Below are positions 1 through 3,542 of a stretch of DNA of 9,574 nt, one piece after another. Positions within the stretch are counted from its first letter, which is position 1. Every line of letters begins with the position of its first letter. Made by a program: the position numbers and the translations under genes. This stretch comes from JANPGR01 sp031424015. Its GTDB lineage: Bacteria; Patescibacteriota; Minisyncoccia; Phycocordibacterales; UBA1006. The stretch spans positions 1 to 9,574 of the forward strand of contig JANPGR010000024.1 in assembly GCA_031424015.1 (NCBI GenBank), read 5' to 3'. Under the pieces are notes generated by a model that saw nothing but the letters and a program-made list of their open reading frames with translations, did not search any database and had not been told where the DNA came from.

Positions 1-58
1 CCTACGGCGGCCGGCCCAAAACCTCCAAAAGTCCCCGAACCCTACCCGTCAAAACACA

Positions 59-87
59 TTGACAATCCACTAAATCCAGTGTAGTGT
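59..87 (+). promoter_or_regulatory. Putative sigma70-type promoter of the membrane protein gene
   Basis: A perfect TTGACA (59-64) is followed after 17 bp by TAGTGT (82-87), a poor -10. The expected start near 94 would leave a leader of about 28 nt with no Shine-Dalgarno sequence. CACTA (68-72) and TAGTG (82-86) form a small dyad over the -10. Confidence 0.4.
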
Positions 88-121
88 GAGCTCTATTCTT
101 TAAATTTAAAAAAATAGAAAA

Positions 122-748
122 ATGATAAAAAAATACTACCCCGTCCTGGTCTGGGTAGTATCACGAATATTCCCAGGACCAGCAGAGATGATATTCGCTG
201 CATGTATCCTCGTCAGTTCCTTTTCAGGGGCAATCAATGCAGCTTTGTCGTTCCTGGCGATAGGAGCGACAAAAAGTTTCTTTATGGTGTATTTTCCAGA
301 ATACATCAAAAGAAACCAAAAAAAAGGAGAGTCTGACAAATTCTCTAGTCAGGGTGCCTTATATCTGGAATTATATGGCAAAAAAATACTGGCAACAGTA
401 GTGCTATTTGATGGTTATACATCGATAGCGATTGCTATTGCTGGGGCAGTTTTGGTAGGAGTGATCATACTCCTCTCTAGGCTGCTGAATATATTTTTAG
501 AGTCGAAAGCTGCTCTAAAAATACAAAAGGGTATCTTGTGGATTTTCTCTGCAATACAAAGTTTGTCCACAAAAAACAAGATAACGAAACTGGTATATAT
601 CGTTATCGTCCCCATGGTTCCTGGGGTTTGGGCTGAATCGATTCGTCGATCTGGCGAGGAACCGAAAAGAGTATTCCTCGACTTTGTTTGGGGATATACT
701 ATTGAATCAATACTTCTTTTTCTCGTATTGATTCTCAAAAACGCATAG
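122..748 (+). CDS. Multi-pass membrane protein of unknown function (208 aa)
   Basis: I do not recognise this protein. Hydrophobic segments lie at about residues 8-33, 36-58, 88-124, 155-171 and 188-206. Positive clusters follow the second segment (YIKRNQKK, 61-68) and lie at 174-183, so it is probably an integral inner-membrane protein with four to six spans. The segment around 157-171 contains PMVPG, a Pro/Gly-rich membrane motif as seen in small transporter-like proteins, but that is not enough to name a family. The ATG at 122 is preceded by an A-rich leader without a Shine-Dalgarno sequence; a promoter with a perfect TTGACA lies upstream. The gene is monocistronic: a terminator overlaps its stop codon and the genes downstream face it. 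Real coding is supported by the uninterrupted frame and the flanking signals. Confidence 0.75.
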   Translation: MIKKYYPVLVWVVSRIFPGPAEMIFAACILVSSFSGAINAALSFLAIGATKSFFMVYFPEYIKRNQKKGESDKFSSQGALYLELYGKKILATVVLFDGYTSIAIAIAGAVLVGVIILLSRLLNIFLESKAALKIQKGILWIFSAIQSLSTKNKITKLVYIVIVPMVPGVWAESIRRSGEEPKRVFLDFVWGYTIESILLFLVLILKNA

Positions 749-778
749 AACTTTTTCTAAAAGAATATATGCGTTTTT
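737..778 (+). terminator. Intrinsic terminator overlapping the stop codon
   Basis: The arm 737-747 (AAAAACGCATA) pairs perfectly with 768-778. An inner stem 751-755/759-763 (CTTTT/AAAAG) nearly completes one long hairpin, and the distal arm ends in a run of eight T. The TAG stop (746-748) lies at the end of the first arm, so terminating ribosomes could affect folding. Confidence 0.75.
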
Positions 779-789
779 TTTGTTAAATT

Positions 790-815
790 AAATATAGTAG
801 GTCACTATATTTTTT
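790..815. terminator. Bidirectional terminator between convergent genes
   Basis: AAATATAGT (790-798) pairs with ACTATATTT (804-812) around a 5-nt AGGTC loop. T runs follow on the plus strand (810-815) and a T-rich stretch follows on the minus strand. It lies between the plus-strand membrane gene and the minus-strand tRNA genes and could serve both. Confidence 0.55.
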
Positions 816-852
816 CTAACTACCATATACTTTTTACTAAATACTCTCCTTG

Positions 853-925
853 AGCCATTGTCCGGGATTGAACCGGAGACCTCGTCATTACCAATGACGC
901 GCTCTACCAGCTGAGCTACAACGGC
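853..925 (-). tRNA. tRNA-Thr (anticodon GGT)
   Basis: On the minus strand the acceptor arm GCCGTTG pairs with CAATGGC (one G-U). The D stem is GCTC/GAGC, and the anticodon stem CGTCA/TGACG carries the loop TTGGTAA, so positions 34-36 read GGT (threonine, decoding ACC/ACU). The T arm is TCCGG/CCGGA with loop TTCAATC. The discriminator is T, and CCA is not encoded, so it must be added after transcription. The total of 73 nt is canonical. It lies downstream of a second threonine tRNA on the same strand. Confidence 0.95.
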
Positions 926-935
926 TAACAGATAT

Positions 936-963
936 AGTATATAGTATGAACGGAAAAAATCAA
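936..963 (-). promoter_or_regulatory. Promoter of tRNA-Thr(GGT)
   Basis: On the minus strand TTGATT (963-958) is followed after 16 bp by TATACT (941-936). The -10 ends 10 nt before the mature 5' end of the tRNA, giving a very short 5' leader for RNase P. This suggests the gene has its own promoter and is not only read through from the upstream tRNA. Confidence 0.55.
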
Positions 964-999
964 TCAGCCATAAAAAGCTTTATCTAAAAGGTTAAAATG

Positions 1000-1072
1000 A
1001 GCTCCAGGACAGAATCGAACTGTCGACCTCTGCTTTACGAAAGCATTGCTCTACCAACTGAGCTACTGAAGC
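1000..1072 (-). tRNA. tRNA-Thr (anticodon CGT)
   Basis: On the minus strand the acceptor arm GCTTCAG pairs with CTGGAGC (one T-G). The D stem is GCTC/GAGC, and the anticodon loop TTCGTAA gives positions 34-36 as CGT (threonine, decoding ACG). The T arm is GACAG/CTGTC with loop TTCGATT. The anticodon stem ATGCT/AGCAG has an A-G mismatch at the 27-43 pair. The discriminator is T and CCA is not encoded. Both threonine tRNAs here share the TCA end, consistent with a duplicated, diverged pair. A TGT isoacceptor for ACA/ACG would be expected elsewhere in the genome. Confidence 0.95.
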
Positions 1073-1083
1073 TGATGGATATG

Positions 1084-1089
1084 AGTATA
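1084..1089 (-). promoter_or_regulatory. -10 element for tRNA-Thr(CGT)
   Basis: A minus-strand TATACT ends 11 nt before the tRNA 5' end. No good -35 is present at 16-18 bp; TTTATC is the best at 17 bp. The -10 and its distance to the tRNA are the only support. Confidence 0.4.
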
Positions 1090-1226
1090 TCATAATTGAG
1101 AAACAAGATAAAGTAATATATCAAGATTGTTACTAATTTTTTTCTATCTTGCAAAACTCGACTATACCTCAAACAGTTTTAGTTCTGCAAAGTTGTGAAT
1201 CTATCGATATCTAACACCTCGCTATC

Positions 1227-1246
1227 ATTCCCGCGCAGGCGGGGAT
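1227..1246. repeat. REP-like palindromic unit
   Basis: CCCGC (1230-1234) pairs with GCGGG (1239-1243) around GCAG. ATT/GAT pairs outside it (one T-G) extend the stem to 8 bp. The flanks TCATT on the left and ATCCAG on the right match the widespread bacterial palindromic unit whose core reads CATTCCCGC. Only one copy is in this window, so repetition in the genome is inferred. Confidence 0.5.
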
Positions 1247-1338
1247 CCAGAATATATAAAAGTATAAAGTGTATGTAATTTAAATGTATTCATGAATCCT
1301 CGCTAGATTACTACCAGCACATACTCTGAGAATCTAAT

Positions 1339-1381
1339 TACCAGTATTGAAGTATTGTACCAGTACACTAGTGTACCAGTA
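1339..1381. repeat. Triple TACCAGTA repeat with a 14-bp palindrome
   Basis: TACCAGTA occurs at 1339-1346, 1358-1365 and 1374-1381 (spacings 19 and 16 bp). The last two copies overlap the ends of GTACACTAGTGTAC (1363-1376), a perfect 14-bp palindrome. A weak promoter (TTGTAC 1355-1360, 19 bp, TATACC 1380-1385) overlaps it. This looks like an operator for a dimeric regulator, but no regulator gene is in the window. Confidence 0.35.
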
Positions 1382-1478
1382 TACCTATCCACACATTACG
1401 AATAAAAAAGATATTATATTTTTTATTATAGATTATAATAAATGTATCAAGGATGACGTGTCGACTCCTTGTCATAAT

Positions 1479-1484
1479 TATAAT
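1479..1484 (+). promoter_or_regulatory. Consensus -10 upstream of the lysine-rich protein gene
   Basis: A perfect TATAAT lies 53 bp before the ATG at 1538. No good -35 is at standard spacing. If used, it gives a leader of about 47 nt that contains the hairpin at 1497-1522. Confidence 0.35.
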
Positions 1485-1496
1485 ACAAACGAGATC

Positions 1497-1522
1497 TCTC
1501 TGGGTGTGTATGACCACAGAGA
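1497..1522 (+). other. Hairpin in the leader of the lysine-rich gene
   Basis: TCTCTG (1497-1502) pairs with CAGAGA (1517-1522), a 6-bp stem with a 14-nt loop, ending 15 nt before the start codon. It could affect translation initiation, because no Shine-Dalgarno sequence is present. Confidence 0.3.
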
Positions 1523-1537
1523 CTCACAAACAACACT

Positions 1538-1717
1538 ATGGCAATCGTAAAAAAAGTAGCAGTCAAAAAGGCTGTGAAAAAAGTAGTAAAGAAAGTAGCT
1601 GCAAAGAAGGTAGTTAAAAAAGTAGCTGCAAAGAAGGTGGTAAAGAAGGTGGCAAAGAAAGTTGTGAAAAAAGCAGTCAAAAAGGCTGTGAAAAAAGCAG
1701 CTCCAAAAAAGAAATAA
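1538..1717 (+). CDS. Histone H1-like lysine/valine/alanine-rich protein (59 aa)
   Basis: The frame from ATG at 1538 to TAA at 1715 encodes a protein made almost only of K, V and A. It is built from degenerate KKVV/KKVAA units (for example KKVAAKKVV, residues 19-26 and 28-35) and ends APKKK. Such low-complexity, strongly basic proteins resemble the C-terminal tail of eukaryotic H1 and the bacterial HctB/AlgP/H1-like family. They are thought to bind DNA or RNA non-specifically and compact the nucleoid. There is no globular domain. The opposite strand is also open through this repeat, but it would encode an F/T/A-rich shadow. A strong terminator lies 24 bp downstream and a TATAAT upstream, so it is a single-gene unit. 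Function is inferred from composition only; repeat number may vary between strains. Confidence 0.8.
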   Translation: MAIVKKVAVKKAVKKVVKKVAAKKVVKKVAAKKVVKKVAKKVVKKAVKKAVKKAAPKKK

Positions 1718-1741
1718 TTTCTTTTAGGTAACATCTTTTTC

Positions 1742-1777
1742 AAAAACCAGTAGAGTGTGTATGCTCTGCTGGTTTTT
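1742..1777 (+). terminator. Strong intrinsic terminator
   Basis: The arm 1742-1755 (AAAAACCAGTAGAG) pairs with 1764-1777 over 14 bp, with one T-G pair, around an 8-nt loop. The distal arm ends in five T. It terminates the lysine-rich gene. The A-rich proximal arm also makes it plausible in the opposite direction. Confidence 0.85.
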
Positions 1778-1824
1778 GCTATGAGTCTATCCCAATAGGT
1801 ACTAGCCTATTGATAAAAACTATT

Positions 1825-1948
1825 AGAACCCATCCAATAACCCCAGATTCACCCACGCGTCCTGCGGCGCTTTTCTCGAAAAATATACTCCTTTCAGTCG
1901 TTATTTTTCTTGTGAAGAGGGTTCGCTAGGGGTTATTGGATGGGTTCT
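1825..1948. repeat. 20-bp perfect inverted repeat, possible miniature element
   Basis: AGAACCCATCCAATAACCCC (1825-1844) is exactly complementary to 1929-1948. The 84-nt interior has further pairing: TTCAC/GTGAA (1848-1852/1912-1916) and AAAAATA/TATTTTT (1879-1885/1902-1908). TTA stands on both sides (1823-1825 and 1948-1950), which can be read as a 3-bp target duplication around a 122-bp element with 19-bp terminal repeats. No transposase gene is present. Confidence 0.65.
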
Positions 1949-1955
1949 TAGGCTT

Positions 1956-2077
1956 TTACGATTTGAAACTGGATATTTCTCGTAAAAACACACAAATACT
2001 CATTCTCTGTACTGATAGTACAGCTCATTCGTATTTCTGTATTTTTCCTTCGAAATCTCTGTGTTTCAAATTCGTAA
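1956..2077. repeat. Second long imperfect hairpin of the composite element
   Basis: TTACG-A-TTTGAAAC (1956-1969) pairs with GTTTCAAA-T-T-CGTAA (2063-2077), 14 bp with one bulged T. Nested inside are AAATAC/GTATTT (1994-1999/2031-2036) and a tight hairpin CTGTACT/AGTACAG (2007-2013/2017-2023) with a GAT loop. The right arm covers a GTG at 2061 that could be mistaken for the prfB start. Confidence 0.6.
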
Positions 2078-2083
2078 TCCCTA

Positions 2084-2112
2084 TTGGGATAGGCTCTATT
2101 GTGTGATATACT
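2084..2112 (+). promoter_or_regulatory. prfB promoter with extended -10, leaderless
   Basis: TTGGGA (2084-2089), a 17-bp spacer and TATACT (2107-2112) preceded by TGA (TGn extension at 2104-2106) form a good sigma70 promoter. The start point would fall at about 2119-2121, on the ATG itself. The -35 lies inside the right arm of the inverted-repeat element. Confidence 0.65.
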
Positions 2113-2120
2113 CAATCCTT

Positions 2121-3014
2121 ATGGATATTGATTCGCGAATCGCAGAAATTGAAAACACTATGGCAGATTCTGCATTTTGGTCTGATAGTACTCGGGCTCA
2201 GAGTATCATTGCTGAATACCAAACACTCATCCAAAGGAGGGATTCTGGAGATGATTCTCAGAATGCGGGTCCTTTTGACGCATATACGGCGACTATCAGC
2301 ATTTCTGCTGGAGCAGGTGGTGATGATTCTGAGGATTTCGTCAGAATGTTGTCCGAAATGTATCAGGCATATGCGAAAAATCATGGATTTCCTGTGTATA
2401 TAGTGGATTCCAGCCCAAACGAGATGAATGGGTATCGATCGGTGCAACTCAAGGTGGACGCTCCGTACGCCTTTGGCGCTCTGCAGTATGAATCCGGCGT
2501 GCATCGACTGATACGTATGTCGCCTTTTAATGCAAAAGGGAAACGTCAGACATCATTTGCCCTCGTCGAAGTCGTCCCGTATATAGAACAAGACACATCA
2601 GAAATCATACTTAATCCATCCGAAATTGATATTCAATTCACTAAATCTGGTGGAAAGGGTGGCCAAAATGTCAACAAGAGGGAAACAGCAGTCCGAATCA
2701 CCCATACACCATCGGGAATCGTTAGCTATGCCGATGGTCAACGCACCCAAGAATCCAATCGCGAGACTGCAATGACCATGTTGCGTGGTAAACTCGCCCT
2801 CGTAAAACTCGACGAATATCGCAAACAGATGGATGGTATGCGTATTGGTGGAACCGTCGAGAATGAATGGGGAAGCCAGATCCGTACGTATACGTTGCAT
2901 CCCTACACTCTGGTAAAGGATCACAGGACGGGTGTCGAAACCAGTAGCGTAGACAAAGTCCTCTCGCGCGGCGAGATAGAGCAGTTCACAGAAGGGCTGT
3001 ACAATACTGGTTAG
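2121..3014 (+). CDS. prfB: Peptide chain release factor 2, shortened domain 1 (297 aa)
   Basis: RF2 reads UGA and UAA in the ribosomal A site and triggers hydrolysis of peptidyl-tRNA. The codon-recognition motif SPF is at residues 134-136 (in RMSPFNAKGKRQTSF) and the catalytic GGQ at 180-182 (in SGGKGGQNVNK). The C-terminal region WGSQIRTY...LVKDHRTGVET (250-273) is typical of RF2. The protein is about 70 residues shorter than usual (~365). The N-terminus keeps one helical pair (IAEIENTMADSAFWSD), then jumps at about residues 41-52 straight into domain 2, so the middle of domain 1 is missing. ATG 2121 is chosen over GTG 2061 because the extension lies in the inverted repeat, is not RF2-like, and precedes the predicted transcription start. 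There is no frameshift site: the frame is continuous. An internal AAAGGAGG (about 2235) lies at the deletion point. Confidence 0.93.
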   Translation: MDIDSRIAEIENTMADSAFWSDSTRAQSIIAEYQTLIQRRDSGDDSQNAGPFDAYTATISISAGAGGDDSEDFVRMLSEMYQAYAKNHGFPVYIVDSSPNEMNGYRSVQLKVDAPYAFGALQYESGVHRLIRMSPFNAKGKRQTSFALVEVVPYIEQDTSEIILNPSEIDIQFTKSGGKGGQNVNKRETAVRITHTPSGIVSYADGQRTQESNRETAMTMLRGKLALVKLDEYRKQMDGMRIGGTVENEWGSQIRTYTLHPYTLVKDHRTGVETSSVDKVLSRGEIEQFTEGLYNTG

Positions 3015-3195
3015 TGTTTGCATTCATACAAATTATATGATATATTTCTGTCAACTTGTTTGACAGAGATTGCCTATTTTGGCAAGCCTTTCCTCTTGAG
3101 AGAGACTAATACAGCAATACAGACAAGTTCGTTTTTCACAATCTGAATAAGAATTAATCGAGAAAAAGGCAAAGTATCGATTGAAAAAGAAAAAA

Positions 3196-3217
3196 ACAAA
3201 TATATACATATATTTGT
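3196..3217. repeat. AT-rich dyad (22 bp)
   Basis: ACAAATATAT (3196-3205) and ATATATTTGT (3208-3217) are perfect inverted copies around a central AC. It directly abuts the hairpin at 3218. It may be an operator or simply an AT-rich cruciform. Confidence 0.45.
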
Positions 3218-3240
3218 GCTGTTTTGCTCCGCAAAACAGC
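3218..3240. repeat. Perfect hairpin, GTTTTGC/GCAAAAC type
   Basis: GCTGTTTTGC (3218-3227) pairs perfectly with GCAAAACAGC (3231-3240) around TCC. A sister hairpin with one compensated base-pair change stands after the large gene at 7692-7721. Confidence 0.65.
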
Positions 3241-3248
3241 CAGAAAGA

Positions 3249-3325
3249 ATTGAAACACCAAACCTCAATACAGGAATACAGGGAATAGTCCTTGTATTCC
3301 TGTATCGCAGGGGAAATATTTCAAT
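3249..3325. repeat. Nested hairpin upstream of the microprotein gene
   Basis: ATTGAAA (3249-3255) pairs with TTTCAAT (3319-3325). Inside, 3268-3283 pairs with 3290-3305 (core ATACAGGAATACA/TGTATTCCTGTAT, 16 bp with one G-T) around AATAGT. It ends 18 nt before the ATG at 3344. It could be a leader structure or a terminator, although no T run follows. Confidence 0.6.
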
Positions 3326-3343
3326 CACAATCAAAAAAAATCT

Positions 3344-3472
3344 ATGAAAAAATTAGTAGAAAAAGCTTTCGTTGTAGCAGTCTGGATTCTCATGTGGTGT
3401 GCTGGAGCAACTCTCCTTTACGGAGTAGGACGCGCAGTCCAGTACATCTTAGCTGAAATAAGAAATTTCTAA
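3344..3472 (+). CDS. 42-aa single-span membrane microprotein
   Basis: ATG at 3344 to TAA at 3470-3472. The N-terminus is MKKLVEK (positive), followed by one hydrophobic segment at about residues 9-28 (FVVAVWILMWCAGATLLYG) and an amphipathic tail with two arginines (VGRAVQYILAEIRNF). It looks like a small membrane protein with one helix. I do not recognise a family. It lies 70 bp upstream of the large M23 gene on the same strand, with no terminator between, so it may be co-transcribed, although the large gene has a promoter of its own. There is no Shine-Dalgarno sequence; AGGGG at 3309-3313 is too far away. The sensible N-in membrane topology supports coding, but the shortness leaves doubt. 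Confidence 0.5.
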   Translation: MKKLVEKAFVVAVWILMWCAGATLLYGVGRAVQYILAEIRNF

Positions 3473-3507
3473 AATCATCACAATGATAAATCCGATCAAA
3501 AATGGGT

Positions 3508-3536
3508 TTGCTTTGTGATACAAAACGTGTTAAAAT
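3508..3536 (+). promoter_or_regulatory. Promoter of the M23 gene, extended -10, leaderless
   Basis: TTGCTT (3508-3513), a 17-bp spacer and TAAAAT (3531-3536) preceded by TGT (TGn, 3528-3530). The predicted start point falls at about 3543, the ATG itself, so the mRNA from this promoter would have no leader. Confidence 0.5.
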
Positions 3537-3542
3537 AAAAAA

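Larger units (their letters stand above)
1073..1537. other. 465-bp intergenic stretch with small repeats, no convincing large gene
   Basis: I see no protein gene here. It holds the tRNA promoter (1084-1089), a REP-like hairpin (1227-1246), a triple TACCAGTA repeat with a perfect palindrome (1339-1381), and the -10 and leader hairpin of the lysine-rich gene (1479-1522). An open frame from TTG at 1347 to 1550 overlaps these elements and the start of the lysine-rich gene and looks fortuitous. Confidence 0.6.
1783..2096. repeat. Composite nested inverted-repeat element (about 314 bp)
   Basis: The outer arms GAGTCTATCCCAATAGG (1783-1799) and CCTATTGGGATAGGCTC (2080-2096) pair over 17 bp with one T-G. 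Inside are two further arms: 1825-1948 and 1956-2077. CAATAGG (1793-1799) can also pair locally with CCTATTG (1806-1812), which competes with the outer stem. The whole folds as a multi-branched junction closed by a terminal stem. No open frame of note lies inside. It fills the gap between the lysine-rich gene's terminator and prfB, and its right arm contains the prfB -35. It could be a non-autonomous mobile element, a structured RNA gene, or a regulatory cruciform. I cannot match it to a known RNA family. Confidence 0.7.
3015..3343. other. Structured 329-bp intergenic region
   Basis: No convincing gene. In order it holds a hairpin 3048-3054/3060-3066 (CTGTCAA/TTGACAG), a small stem TTGCC/GGCAA (3070-3074/3081-3085), a dyad at 3196-3217, a GC-richer hairpin at 3218-3240, and a nested hairpin at 3249-3325. 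The first hairpin could end prfB transcription, but no T run follows it. A minus-strand open frame (3074-3334) runs through all the dyads and looks fortuitous. Confidence 0.6.

Noticed and set aside
1..84. Plus-strand frame from the window edge ending at TAG 82-84 (proline-rich, ends DNPLNPV)
   Set aside because: Only 27 residues, and all three plus frames are open for a similar distance. The end overlaps a good TTGACA promoter. It could be the 3' end of an upstream gene but cannot be shown.
1347..1550. Plus-strand 67-aa frame starting with TTG
   Set aside because: It starts inside the palindrome, has no initiation signal, overlaps the lysine-rich gene start in another frame, and its composition is not protein-like.
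1447..1743. Minus-strand 98-aa F/T/A-rich frame
   Set aside because: It is the mirror of the lysine codon repeats of the real gene on the plus strand and runs into the terminator hairpin.
2061..2120. GTG start adding 20 residues to RF2 (MFQIRNPYW...)
   Set aside because: The extension lies in the inverted repeat, does not resemble RF2 helices beyond the chance MFxI, and precedes the predicted transcription start.
2233..2275. AAAGGAGG followed by CCTTTTGAC, recalling the RF2 programmed frameshift site
   Set aside because: There is no in-frame UGA at this point and the spacing is wrong. The reading frame is continuous with domain 2, so no frameshift is needed.
3048..3066. Hairpin CTGTCAA/TTGACAG as the prfB terminator
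   Set aside because: No T run follows and the stem is only 7 bp, so it is noted in the intergenic entry but not called a terminator.
3074..3334. Minus-strand 86-aa frame
   Set aside because: It runs through three hairpins whose arms it would encode twice, with no start signal and no recognisable domain.
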